Below are positions 16,491-25,672 of a stretch of 64,000 bases of DNA, piece after piece; position 1 is the first letter of the stretch, and each line of letters opens with the position of its first letter. Below the pieces are notes generated by a model. It made no database searches. It worked only from the letters and a program-made list of their open reading frames with translations, and was not told where the DNA came from. Source of the stretch: Bacillus sp. F19 (GTDB lineage Bacteria; Bacillota; Bacilli; Bacillales; Bacillaceae); contig CP085710.1 in the NCBI GenBank assembly GCA_023823795.1, positions 3,188,001 to 3,252,000 on the forward strand. The letters run 5' to 3'. The position numbers and the translations under genes were made by a program.

Positions 16491-17309
16491 TTATAAGCTC
16501 AGAGATAACTGTTCTAAAAGTAAATTCTGATAAATATCTTGTAATTCTAAGTTTTTAAAGTCACTGATAAGCTGAGGTTTCAACCCAACTTCTTGCCTTT
16601 TTTTGATATCGTTTTTTATTGCCTCGATAATTGACTTCTTAATACTTTCTTCTAGTTCTTCAGGGGATTTTTTATTTTCATCACGATTATATAATTTAAT
16701 TTTTAACTCTTTGGTTTTTAGTAAAAAATCCTCAAATTCCTCTTGGCTTCCTCTTTTTTCAAAATAAAGCTGTTGTTTTTTTTCAGTAGATCCATTCTCC
16801 ATTATTTCTTTTTCAACTTGATCTATTTCCATCCAATCAGGAATTTTTTCAACACGTATTGGTTTCTTGGTTGTTCTTTGCTTTGATATCAGATTATTTT
16901 CAATGGCATTTCCATAATCCTTTTGTATTGCTTTTACAGTGTATGAACCTGTATGAGTGATTTGTGACGTTTTAAGACGCTCTTTGACATAGTTTACATT
17001 ACGCTCTATTTGATCCTGCGAGAACTCATTTAAGATCCATTCTAATTTATCTTCTCCTACCCCAAGTACAATTAGTTGTTCTCTCAACCCACTGGTTTCT
17101 TGTAATATAGGATTTGCTTTGGGAAGACCTCTAATGGATTCATTTTCACTTTTACCTTTTAAATCCACTTGATCTCCAAGTTCCTTCAGCCTTTTTAACA
17201 CTTTACCGTTAATCAGAAATTCAATACTAGTTACTTTTCTTCCCGTCTTTATCTCTGTAAAGATTATTTCAATATCGGTTTTTTCATTAATTTCTGATTG
17301 AGCTACCAA
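16491..17309 (-). pseudogene. Plasmid replication initiator RepB, N-terminally truncated
   Basis: A 272-residue frame. It begins abruptly with EINEKTDIEIIFTEIKTGRKVTSIEFLI, a motif from the second winged-helix domain of RepB/Rep_3 initiators, which bind origin iterons. The rest is the charged C-terminal extension common in Bacillus plasmid RepBs. The first domain is missing, and the sequence joins a Tn3 transposase fragment at about 17310. This supports plasmid ancestry for the region. Confidence 0.65.
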
Positions 17310-17311
17310 AA

Positions 17312-17530
17312 GTACGTGCCCTTAATATCTTAATAAATGCTATTAATGTTTGGAACACAGTATATTTAACAGAAGCAACTACAGTATTAAAGGAAAAAGG
17401 GTTATATAAGGAAGAGTTAATGCAGCACATATCCCCCTTAGGCTGGGAACATATCAATTTTCTTGGTGAATACTCCTTCGATTTTAGCAAGACGACAAAT
17501 ATAAAAGCATTAAAACCATTAACCATATAA
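17312..17530 (+). pseudogene. C-terminal fragment of Tn3-family transposase
   Basis: 72 codons reading VRALNILINAINVWNTVYL and ISPLGWEHINFLGEYSFDF, the highly conserved end of Tn3-family TnpA. Everything upstream is replaced by the RepB fragment. A 38-bp Tn3-type terminal repeat lies 57 bases downstream, as in intact transposons. Confidence 0.8.
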
Positions 17531-17587
17531 TAAAAAGGCCGAACTTCCTTAGAGTAGGAAAATCGGCTTTTTTCATGTCGAATTTTG

Positions 17588-17625
17588 CTTAGCGTATGTT
17601 TTCCGCGTTTTGCTACCGGGACCCC
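17588..17625 (+). repeat. 38-bp Tn3-family terminal inverted repeat
   Basis: Read outward it is 38 bases from CTTAGCGTATG to CCGGGACCCC. The reverse complement begins GGGGTCCCGG and ends ACGCTAAG, as in Tn3/Tn4430-type ends. It differs at one base from 20898-20935. Confidence 0.85.
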
Positions 17626-17641
17626 AGCATGTGGATTTCAA

Positions 17642-17845
17642 GTGGAAACAAAACGTGCAAAACCAATTATTACAAAAGAAGACTGTGAACGTGAATTAAA
17701 GACAATTTATAAAAAACATGGGCGAGTTTCATTTAATGAATTAAAAAATTTATCAACCATATCCCTTTCAACGTTTTTTAGAAAGTTCCATACTACAAAA
17801 ATAAGTGAGATCTGGGATGAGGTATTAAGTGATAAAAAAGCTTAG
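17642..17845 (+). CDS. Fragment with a homing-endonuclease-associated repeat
   Basis: 67 residues from a GTG. The core (ITKEDCERELKTIYKKHGRVSFNELKN...LSTFFRKFHTTKISEIWDEVL) resembles the HNH/homing-endonuclease-associated repeat, a small DNA-binding helix bundle. It starts right after the Tn3 terminal repeat, so it is probably the tail of a longer gene cut by transposition. Confidence 0.45.
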   Translation: METKRAKPIITKEDCERELKTIYKKHGRVSFNELKNLSTISLSTFFRKFHTTKISEIWDEVLSDKKA

Positions 17846-17910
17846 TCTCTTAGATCATGGTTATGAAAGCATTAAATGAATAGCTATGTCCAAATCAATG
17901 AAAAGAAGGG

Positions 17911-18114
17911 ATGTTTGGATTGAAAGAATTAGAATTAAGTCTTAGCACACTTAGAATGCAATATGAAATAGTTGCAGAAAAATGGAAATTAAGTAAGGAT
18001 GAAGATGATTTCAAAGATTGTATAACCTTACTTGCAGCGACTAATTTTCTGGAACAAAGACTTTACGGAGAGTCCATCACAAGCATTACTTCCATCTTTT
18101 CAGAAAGTGCATAA
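17911..18114 (+). CDS. Small hypothetical protein
   Basis: 67 residues with an AAGGG five bases before the ATG. It is helical (LKELELSLSTLRMQYEIVAEKWK; CITLLAATNFLEQRLYGESI), with no membrane segment and no known motif. It lies downstream of the HNH-repeat fragment in the Tn3-bracketed interval. Confidence 0.45.
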   Translation: MFGLKELELSLSTLRMQYEIVAEKWKLSKDEDDFKDCITLLAATNFLEQRLYGESITSITSIFSESA

Positions 18115-18252
18115 TCCCTATCAACATAGATATCTGTTATTAAGATTCGCAAGTTCCATTTCCTTTAAGAATACCATGTTGCTATAGGTATCATAAGGAG
18201 ATGAAAAGGGTAGAATTAATATTAAGAAAATTTAATAGGGAGGTTTATAGAA

Positions 18253-18375
18253 TTGAATAAAGCACTTGAAGAGTTTTTAGAAGAGTTAAAATATAACGCT
18301 ACAATAGAGGATACGTATACTGTGGAACTTTCGTATGTCATTGACAGAATTGAAAATATACTTGCAAATAAATAA
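18253..18375 (+). CDS. Very small helical protein
   Basis: A 40-residue frame from TTG with GGGAGG ten bases upstream: an ALEEFLEELKYNATIEDTY helix and then ELSYVIDRIENILANK. A terminator follows at 18401, which supports a real short transcript. Function unknown. Confidence 0.45.
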   Translation: MNKALEEFLEELKYNATIEDTYTVELSYVIDRIENILANK

Positions 18376-18400
18376 ATCAATATAAAATGAAGTTATAATA

Positions 18401-18424
18401 AGACCTTTCGTGGGTCTTTTTTTG
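18401..18424 (+). terminator. Terminator after the 40-residue gene
   Basis: AAGACC and GGTCTT arms with a short loop, followed by a run of seven T. Confidence 0.75.
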
Positions 18425-18640
18425 GCTGTGTTCATCTATATCTAACACAGTAAAGAAAGAAGTAGGGATATTATATATTATTGGATAGCTTTCTGACTTT
18501 TAAAAAAAGACTCCCGCGGTAACTATGTACCAGCAGAAGTCATAAGTATTAACTAAGCTTGTTGTTGTGATTCATGTTCTTCTTGATGACGTTATTTATG
18601 GTCATGAGTATCTCTCCCTAATTTAATATTTTTAGTTATC

Positions 18641-20020
18641 TTAATTTTCAGCATATGATACCAAGTTCAAATTATTATGAAAAATGTTTTCAGGATCATA
18701 ATGTTTCTTTAATTCTATTAAATGACTAAGGTGTTCTTCTGAATAAACATCTTTCAATCTATCTTTATCACCAATACCAATAAAATTGACATCGGCTCCT
18801 ACTGCATATGGTTCTAATTTTTTCCAAACACTCTCATTATAAGCGTGATTTTTATCTGCATCTTCACTTGAGTAAAACCTGTGTTGCATGTTTACCATGT
18901 AGGGTTTATTCCGGTGAGAAAATGCTGTATTATTTTCTGGTACGCGACTGATGGCCCCTCCAAGGACGCGTAATTCAATATTTAGATTAGAAGATGGATC
19001 CTGATTGATTTCATGTGCAAAAGCCTTTGCTTCTTGCTCGTCCAACGTTGTAATATACATATTTCGAGCATAGAATCCTAATTTAACATCTTCAGGCAGA
19101 ACCATCAGTAAATCTTTGTATGGTTGCGGTTTAACTTGATCTGAAATGATGTTCCCAATTTCCCGAAAGGGAGCTATGACTGCTTTACCTTTCTCTATAT
19201 TGCCAGTGTAACAAAATGATGCGGATATCACAGGCTTATGATGATATTGGGATGATAGAAACGGGACCGAAGATGCGGACATCAAATTAATAATCACAGT
19301 AAGTTCATCGGGTGCCTCGTAGGCAAGATTCACTATTTTCATCAAATCTTGCGTTTTTACCCCTTCATAATATATATTACCTCCGAGTACTTCTCCTACT
19401 TCAAAGAGATTGAATTCAAAATCAGTGATGATACCGAAATTACCAGCTCCTCCGCGTACACCCCAAAACAAGTCTGGATTCTCCTCTCTGCTTGCACGGC
19501 GAATCACCCCATCAGATGTGACCATCTCAACTGAGCGCAAAGCATCAATGGTAAGTCCATACTTGCGTGATAAAAATCCAATACCACTCCCTTGTGCAAG
19601 CCCTCCTACACCGACTGAAGCCGTGTCACCAGCGGGAATCGCCAGTTTGTGGGGATGAAGCACCTCGCTTACATCGCCCCAAGTATTACCTGGGCCTATA
19701 TGAGCAATCCTTAATTGGTGATTTACATCAATATGGTTCATGTCAGACAAATCAATCAATATTGAACGATTTGCTGTGTGATATCCAACAAAACAATTAT
19801 GCCAGCCACTTCGTATCGCTATAGAAAGCTGGTGTTTCTTGGAAAAATCAAGAACTTTTACAATGTCTTGAGCCTGTTTAACCTTTACAATGACAGATGG
19901 CGTGGTCTCTGCTGCCATATTCCAAACCTTTCTTGTCTTTTCAAAATCAGGGTCTGTTGGGAATACAATTGAACCTTTAATTTGTCGGTTCAGTTCCACC
20001 AACTTTGATTCAAAATTCAT
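18641..20020 (-). CDS. FAD-linked oxidoreductase, berberine-bridge-enzyme type
   Basis: A full-length (459 residues) FAD_binding_4/BBE-type oxidase. The flavin-attachment region reads IRSGWHNCFVGYH, so the usual Gly-Gly-His is Gly-Trp-His. The second attachment Cys is replaced in AGDTASVGVGG, so FAD would be held by His only. GGAGNFGIITDFEF and a C-terminal YDPENIFHNN are family hallmarks. Members oxidise sugars, alkaloids or aromatic alcohols. It is flanked by Tn3 debris and stands alone, so it is likely cargo. A purine-rich AAAGGAG precedes the ATG. Confidence 0.8.
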   Translation of the reverse strand: MNFESKLVELNRQIKGSIVFPTDPDFEKTRKVWNMAAETTPSVIVKVKQAQDIVKVLDFSKKHQLSIAIRSGWHNCFVGYHTANRSILIDLSDMNHIDVNHQLRIAHIGPGNTWGDVSEVLHPHKLAIPAGDTASVGVGGLAQGSGIGFLSRKYGLTIDALRSVEMVTSDGVIRRASREENPDLFWGVRGGAGNFGIITDFEFNLFEVGEVLGGNIYYEGVKTQDLMKIVNLAYEAPDELTVIINLMSASSVPFLSSQYHHKPVISASFCYTGNIEKGKAVIAPFREIGNIISDQVKPQPYKDLLMVLPEDVKLGFYARNMYITTLDEQEAKAFAHEINQDPSSNLNIELRVLGGAISRVPENNTAFSHRNKPYMVNMQHRFYSSEDADKNHAYNESVWKKLEPYAVGADVNFIGIGDKDRLKDVYSEEHLSHLIELKKHYDPENIFHNNLNLVSYAEN

Positions 20021-20439
20021 CGTGATTCATCTCCTTTATTGAATTGGCTTTGAATGGACGTTGAAGATCTTCCATTAAACGCTTTTTTATCATGCGTCTG
20101 CCTTTCTTTTCGACATTTAAAATGAACATAACAACACTTATTCAGATGAGAGTACCGCTTATTCTACTAAGTCCCCCCTATTGATGATTTACCCATACCT
20201 ATTAATCGCAATGGGTAGTAGTGGAATACTTTAGCATCCCTACCATCAGTATAGTTTGAAAATCTAAAGTCCAGTAAGTGAACGTTCTTTGAAAACATTT
20301 TTTTCCTTTTATTCTTTTAATACGAAAACCGTAGACTGAGTCTGGAGGTTAAACTGAGTGATAATTTTGAACAGATCCCAATAGATGGTGTTTTCCGCCC
20401 TAGTTGGAGACACCTAGTCATTGGAACAGGACACTTCAA

Positions 20440-20620
20440 GTGAAGAGGGGATTAATCGTATTAATTATGAGATTAGCACTTTTCAAGTCTTACATAAAAC
20501 TTGCGATGCAAAGAAATATGGGTATCCGGTTCGGAACGATACCGCAATCCAGAAGAAGATCTGCCACAGGATTTTGAACTGTATATGTTAAATACATTGT
20601 TTACTGAATTAAGATATTAA
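20440..20620 (+). pseudogene. Internal fragment of Tn3-family transposase, frameshifted
   Basis: GINRINYEI appears in one frame and RYRNPEEDLPQDFE in another about 80 bases later. Both belong in this order to the conserved central part of Tn3-family TnpA. At least one frameshift and a later stop make it non-functional. Confidence 0.65.
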
Positions 20621-20897
20621 GTATTCAAAATAGCTTTTCACTCAATTTTTCTTCTTCGAATACTTTAAATAGGGGTCCAAGTATCTTTTCGCGGAAAATA
20701 TACGCTAAGATTTTGCTCAGAAGACCTAAGATTCTTAACATCTTATTGATAAAGGATTTATAAAGGTTTATCTCTTGTGTAAATGTCCAATAATTTATCC
20801 CCTTATCTATGTTCAGTAAATAGTTCGAAGTTAAGTTTAGTTACATCAATGATGGTCTTAGAGTACAATAAACGTCACTTTTATATGTCGAAAATTG

Positions 20898-20935
20898 CTT
20901 AGCGTATGTTTTCCGCGTTTTACTACCGGGACCCC
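20898..20935 (+). repeat. Second 38-bp Tn3-family terminal repeat
   Basis: Same 38-base end as 17588-17625 with one substitution and the same orientation. The preceding bases (atgtcgaaaattg against atgtcgaattttg) are also similar, so transposon sequence inside the end is duplicated too. Confidence 0.85.
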
Positions 20936-21198
20936 TAGAAGTGGATCTTTAAACTTTCCTATAATATGTATTAAAGATAAATTGCTCATCCTTTTTCGAA
21001 TAACTTTATTACGTTGTTGCGTTACTGTGAAATATGTTATATTAAAGTAAGTCATTTTTCGGCAAATTTTTATTGCCATCCTCACCTATTATTGGTGGGG
21101 GTTTTTTACATCTAAAGAAATACATTTGTTCCAGATGCGGATTTTTATTTTTATAAAACTTTTATTCTGTTATTGCGTGTGTTTTAAGTGTTAATTTG

Positions 21199-21430
21199 CA
21201 CACAGGATTATCCACATGTAAATGTGGAAATTGAAGAAATAAAAGTATGGTACGGATCAGAAAATAAAGTGAAAACAATGTGACAATCGCTTGGCGTCCG
21301 GCAAATATTGAGGACGAAGGTAGCGATGAAGAGTTTGAGAGAGAAAACGAATATACTGTCCTTTATCCAGAAGGAGCTGTATTTGAGTTTTTTAAATGCA
21401 TTTCACTACTTGCTACAAAAAGAACCTAGG
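21199..21430 (+). pseudogene. Unidentified gene remnant
   Basis: One frame reads QDYPHVNVEIEEIKVWYGSE and ends at TGA near 21282. An adjacent frame continues TIAWRPANIEDEGSDEEFER and EYTVLYPEGAVFEFFK to TAG at 21428. The two look like one acidic protein split by a frameshift. A short hairpin (AACCTAGG...CCTAGGTT type arms) overlaps the end. Family not recognised. Confidence 0.35.
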
Positions 21431-21522
21431 AAAAATCCCAGGTTCTTTCTATAATTTAACGATAGATGATTTTAAATTGAAAGTGTAATACTTTTAAACT
21501 CCCAAATATTCATCATTATTTT

Positions 21523-22176
21523 TTATAATTCTACTTTCCATTTGATTTTTTTAAACGTCCTATATGAATATCTAACGAAGTCTAAAAATTTATAAGGTAT
21601 TTTCACCGGAATCTTATACAACGTTTTTTTATAGATCTTATAGTACGCCTTTACTAAATCATCCCATTTTTCATCTTGACCCTCTTTATAGAAGTCAGAT
21701 ATATCCACAACATACCCCCTGCCATCCTTCATCATTACGTTTTTACCGTGAACATCATATGGATTTAAACCTTGGCTTCGAGCAAAAGTAAGAGCTTGAT
21801 CGATATCTACAATGACACTCTCTGGTATTTTAATTCCTTTTGCGATTGCATCATACAGTGTAATTCCGTCTAATCTTTTTAAAATCAGATAATTTTGTCC
21901 CTTATATAGTAAGTTTGAAAACGCTGGATGTATGCCTAATTGGGTATATACATTCACTTCTTTTTCTAAAGCTTCAAAACTTCTCCCATATACTTTGACA
22001 ACTGCATTAGGATTAGATTTATGCGAAAATACAGCAGCATAATTCCCTGTCCCTAAGCATTTCCAATCCTTAGGGATATTTTTAGCAACAATTGGATCAT
22101 ATGGGCTTTTGCTTATTAGAATAACTTTATGAATAAGTTCTTTTTCTATCATATTTAAAAATGTGTTATTGATCAT
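21523..22176 (-). CDS. Small serine/threonine-kinase-like protein (YrzF-like)
   Basis: A 217-residue protein kinase-like fold, about the length of B. subtilis YrzF. It has a glycine loop (LGTGNYAAVF), a VVKVYG lysine strand, YLILKRLDGITLYDAIAKG as hinge, LNPYDVHGKNVMM as catalytic loop (Asp-x5-Asn with His in the loop) and VVDISDF in place of DFG. The key acids are present, so activity is possible. The substrate is unknown. It is a stand-alone gene. Confidence 0.75.
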   Translation of the reverse strand: MINNTFLNMIEKELIHKVILISKSPYDPIVAKNIPKDWKCLGTGNYAAVFSHKSNPNAVVKVYGRSFEALEKEVNVYTQLGIHPAFSNLLYKGQNYLILKRLDGITLYDAIAKGIKIPESVIVDIDQALTFARSQGLNPYDVHGKNVMMKDGRGYVVDISDFYKEGQDEKWDDLVKAYYKIYKKTLYKIPVKIPYKFLDFVRYSYRTFKKIKWKVEL

Positions 22177-22285
22177 TAGACTTCCTCAAATTCGAGTTGG
22201 ATTTTATATACTAATTTATTGAGAATTTAGCTTTGTTTAAACACGGCTCATAGCTAGCACCTTAATTTATAACATAGAATTAACT

Positions 22286-22618
22286 CTAAATGATTATATA
22301 AAATTCATCAACTTCTTCTGTATCTTCATCTATCCATTGCTGCCACGCAATATTCTTTACTGGACGGAGACGGCCTGTAATAAAACCTGTTTCGGTACGG
22401 TTGGCATTCCTGATTGTTAAACTTTCGTCTTTATCAGCAATAATCTCTTTCAATTCTCGTATTGTCATATCGTTATTTTTTTTACTTATTAATCTTTGGT
22501 TCTTTTTAACGATTTTGATGCTCGAATAATCATTTAATGTCCTCAGTACTTCTAGAATCGATTGAGGATGATCAAATTCAGAATGAATGATAAAGTCACC
22601 GGATAGTTTAACAAGCAT
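22286..22618 (-). CDS. Hypothetical protein, probably truncated at its N-terminus
   Basis: 110 residues from the first ATG, but the frame stays open upstream ([19 protein letters not shown]) with no start until it meets the IS4 transposase tail at about 22675. No ribosome binding site precedes 22618. The C-terminus reads RLRPVKNIAWQQWIDEDTEEVDEFYIII. It is likely the 3' part of a gene cut by an IS. No family recognised. Confidence 0.45.
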   Translation of the reverse strand: MLVKLSGDFIIHSEFDHPQSILEVLRTLNDYSSIKIVKKNQRLISKKNNDMTIRELKEIIADKDESLTIRNANRTETGFITGRLRPVKNIAWQQWIDEDTEEVDEFYIII

Positions 22619-22674
22619 AGCAGCATTCTTATTTGAATCCTTAACTACAAGATTTCTCTCACCATCTAATACAA

Positions 22675-23079
22675 GGATTACGTTGGCAAATCGAAATTTT
22701 ATTTAAAACGTGGAAATCATTCTTTCAAATTCATCAGTGTAAAAAGATAAAACCAGAAAGATGGGAGTGCCATTTGTATGGACAATTGATTGCCATTCTA
22801 CTCTGTTCTTCTATCATGTTTCAAATGCGGCAATTACTTCTTATGAAAAAGAAACGAGAACTGAGTGAGTATAAGGCCATATATATGATTAAAGATTATT
22901 TTCTTCTTCTTTTCCAAGCTATACAGAAAGACACCCAAGAGCTATCAAAGGTTCTACTTCGCCTGTTCAACCTCCTACAGCAAAACGGGCGAAAATCTCA
23001 TCGATATGAGAAGAAAACAGTCTTTGATATATTAGGTGTCGTTTACAATTGTACCATGTCTGATAATCAAGCGGCTTAA
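22675..23079 (+). pseudogene. C-terminal tail of an IS4-family transposase
   Basis: The frame carries [16 protein letters not shown], the YREK-like segment with the catalytic Glu of IS4-family transposases. It continues through [31 protein letters not shown] and the end [11 protein letters not shown]. The N-terminal two thirds and the left end are absent. Confidence 0.75.
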
Positions 23080-23191
23080 TTCAAAAAAGGAAACCCGTTA
23101 GGGTTTATTTCGTATGCAAATCTTTAAAGCATCTACATATAGACTTTCGAAAAAAAGAAACAATCTTGCTTATCATTGACGTTACATGAGC

Positions 23192-23760
23192 TTAGCTTGA
23201 TAGCGATGCATTCACGATAATTCCATTTTCAATTAACTCTCTGGACATACCAATCGTCATTGTATTTACTGCTCCTTTAGTCGATGCATAGTGAATGCTT
23301 TCTCCAGCCCCTCCAATACGAGCAGCAGCCGAAGATACATTAATGATTTTACCGTTTTTCTTTGGAATCATATGTCTTAATCGGCTTGCGAGCATAAAAG
23401 AACACTATTAACATTTAATCTAAACGTATCTTCCCATAGCTCTTCACTCATATCCATAAATGTGCTTTGCCGGATACCACCGCCAGCATTATTAACCAAC
23501 ACATCAACCGTACCAAATGAAGAAAGAGCTGCTTCAACCATTGAGTTCACTTCTTCTTTTTTCATCACATCAGCTTGAATGGCAATAGCATTTTCGCCTT
23601 TTTCTTGAATACGTTTGACAGCCTCCATAGCACCTTTCTCGTTTGAATGATAATTGATAATTACCTTTGCTCCTTTAGATGTCACTAATTCAGCTGTGGC
23701 AAGTCCAATACCTGAACTTGCTCCTGTAATGAGAATAACTTTCCCTGATAAGTCCTTCAT
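23192..23760 (-). pseudogene. Short-chain dehydrogenase/reductase, frameshifted and truncated
   Basis: The 5' frame (23760-23377) encodes a classical SDR Rossmann start with TGASSGIG, DVLVNNAGGG and RLNVNSVLLC. The continuation, with KIINVSSAAARIGG and the YASTKG active-site Tyr/Lys, is in another frame (23395-23192). It ends at GIIVNASLSS, where RVNxVxPG and about 50 residues should follow. One frameshift near 23385 and loss of the 3' end leave it inactive. Such enzymes reduce ketones or 3-oxoacyl substrates with NAD(P)H. Confidence 0.8.
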
Positions 23761-24463
23761 ACCTTTCCTCCTAACAAAATGGTTGTTATATTAATTCTTC
23801 AATTTATTTCGTTCAACCTTTTAAGTATGAATCTTTTATATGAAAATGACCTTTTTATTAGCAGCTTATTCACTAGCTTAATTTATTATTTCTTGTTAAA
23901 TTATCCCGTTAATTAAATAACTTAGAGCTTCAATTCACTTTCTAATAATTCCTTCTCTTATTCAAGAATATTGGCCCTTTAATTGAAGAATACTTCATAA
24001 GTAGAAGATGATTTATACAACATAAAAGTTATTATTATCTCTTTACGCAAATAAAAGACGCTTTCTTTATTTCAAGAAAGCGTCTTCTTTTCAGAAACAA
24101 TCTTCCATAATCTCGCCCTATTGTTAAGATCTTAAAAACAATATGTTATTAAGCTAACGTGTCTGTTTGTTTAAGTACATTTATTCGCATTCTATACGTT
24201 TTTGTACCAAATGATCTGCAAAGGACTTGCGACACCTTACCCTGCCAAGGTGTAAATTTAAAAGATTATAACTGCAGGATATTGTTTTACAATAAATGAT
24301 TTATACCGATGATATTGGCGACAGCATGTTTTATTCTGCCGCCATCCCACCACAGGTTTTTTTTCTTATACTATAGTCCAGAATGCATGGGAGACTGAGG
24401 GAAAGAACGTATCGATAAAAAATCTATTAAACTCTAAATTTCCCTGCTCCCCCTAATATGTCG
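23761..24463. other. Gene-free stretch with a terminator and a dispersed motif
   Basis: No gene is visible. A strong hairpin at 24053-24092 (AAAGACGCTTTCTT...AAGAAAGCGTCTT arms) and a decayed dispersed-motif copy near 24110 (tctcgccctattgttaag) are the only structures. Confidence 0.5.
24053..24092. terminator. Strong bidirectional hairpin terminator
   Basis: GACGCTTTCTT and AAGAAAGCGTC arms with a short loop, bordered by A and T runs. Confidence 0.75.
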
Positions 24464-25618
24464 TTACGGAAGTTGCCAAGCTACATTATAGTCATCGTAT
24501 CCGCCATAGTACTGCCAGATTTCTGCCTGTTCGTCAGTACCTGGGAAATCCAGCCAATCTGAATTGCTCGTTGTCAAATCTGAAGGGATGTCAACTGGGT
24601 AATAAGCAACCCAATACGCACCCGGAGTGCTTGGTGAGAAGGTCCCCATTGTGATTTCCCAGCTCCATGGAGACGAATAGGTACCAGGTTGTACACCTTC
24701 TCCATGTTGATTTAGATATTCAACAAATGCGTTATAAATCGATTGATTATTTGCATAGTCATATTCATTCATCCCCGTTAATGCGGGTTCTACATCAATA
24801 AAGATAACCGGTCTGACTTTCGAACCATAGACACTTTTCATAACTTCGTAGGTTTCCAGTGCTAATTTCGCCTGTTGTTCCCCCCATATAGTTGGAGAAA
24901 TTCCTTCTGGCGCCATTTGCATCCCGGATAAAAACCAATAACCGTAAAGGTAGCTGGCATCCTCTGCTCTTACACTACTAAAATAAATTCCACCGCCAGT
25001 GCTTGCGTCAAATTGCACCTTGCTGCCATAACCTAATTTCCCAATATAAAAATCTTCACCTTCAGGATTCGCTGATGTAGCGGAATCCGATCCGAATGCA
25101 TACTCCGTCATAACATCCGGTTCATTCGAATCTTCCAGTGGGTCATTGGAAAAAATGGCTGATTTTTGGGCTGCATGCATGGTCGCTGTTTCACTGGCAT
25201 GCTCACTTGCCTGCGATTTTCCCTTTTTATTTTCTACCTTATGTTGATTCTCTGCTTTTCCTTCTGCTTTAGAGTGTGCAGGGACCTCAGGTCTTGCAGA
25301 ATCTACAGGAGCTGATTTTTCACTGGCATGCTCACTTGCCTGTGATTCTACCTTTTTATTTTCTACCTTATCTTGATTCTTCGTTTTCACTTCTGCTTTA
25401 GGCTGTGCAGGAACCTCAGGATTTGCAGGGTCTACTGAAGTTGCTTTTTTGCTGGCAGTTTCGGAACTGTTTGCTTGTACAGCTTTAACAGGTTCCCCTT
25501 TTGCTTTATCAGGTCCAGCCGCTGCAGTGAGATGGCCTCCTGACATCAATCCAAATGACATTACTGTAGTGACTATAAAAGATTTTACAAGTTTTTTTGT
25601 GTTAAGGTATTTTTTCAT
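24464..25618 (-). CDS. Secreted protein with DUF1906/GH25-like domain
   Basis: 384 residues from ATG 25618, which has GAGGAG ten bases upstream; the ATG at 25639 is poorer. There is a signal peptide (LVKSFIVTTVMSFGLMSGG). A hydrophilic linker at about residues 45-150 contains two 40-residue repeats (PEVPAQPKAE..., VENKKVESQASEHASE). The C-terminal 210 residues form a TIM-barrel-like domain with VRPVIFIDVEPALTGM and WAYYPVD, ending AEIWQYYGGYDDYN. This resembles DUF1906 glycoside-hydrolase-like domains related to GH25 muramidases. It is probably a cell-wall or spore-surface protein. The next gene has a similar low-complexity design. Confidence 0.65.
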   Translation of the reverse strand: MKKYLNTKKLVKSFIVTTVMSFGLMSGGHLTAAAGPDKAKGEPVKAVQANSSETASKKATSVDPANPEVPAQPKAEVKTKNQDKVENKKVESQASEHASEKSAPVDSARPEVPAHSKAEGKAENQHKVENKKGKSQASEHASETATMHAAQKSAIFSNDPLEDSNEPDVMTEYAFGSDSATSANPEGEDFYIGKLGYGSKVQFDASTGGGIYFSSVRAEDASYLYGYWFLSGMQMAPEGISPTIWGEQQAKLALETYEVMKSVYGSKVRPVIFIDVEPALTGMNEYDYANNQSIYNAFVEYLNQHGEGVQPGTYSSPWSWEITMGTFSPSTPGAYWVAYYPVDIPSDLTTSNSDWLDFPGTDEQAEIWQYYGGYDDYNVAWQLP

Positions 25619-25672
25619 TCCAATTTTGCTCCTCTTCATTATCGTTACATGTAGCTAAATACGTAGTAAACG

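Larger units (their letters stand above)
20041..21198. other. Gene-free stretch with transposon debris
   Basis: I see no intact gene. It holds a Tn3 transposase fragment (20440-20620), a Tn3 terminal repeat (20898-20935) and a short hairpin with a T run near 21080-21107. The rest is AT-rich with no recognisable structure. Confidence 0.5.

Noticed and set aside
17287-17526. Minus-strand frame of 79 codons
   Set aside because: It is a shadow of the Tn3 transposase C-terminus, which is clearly read on the plus strand.
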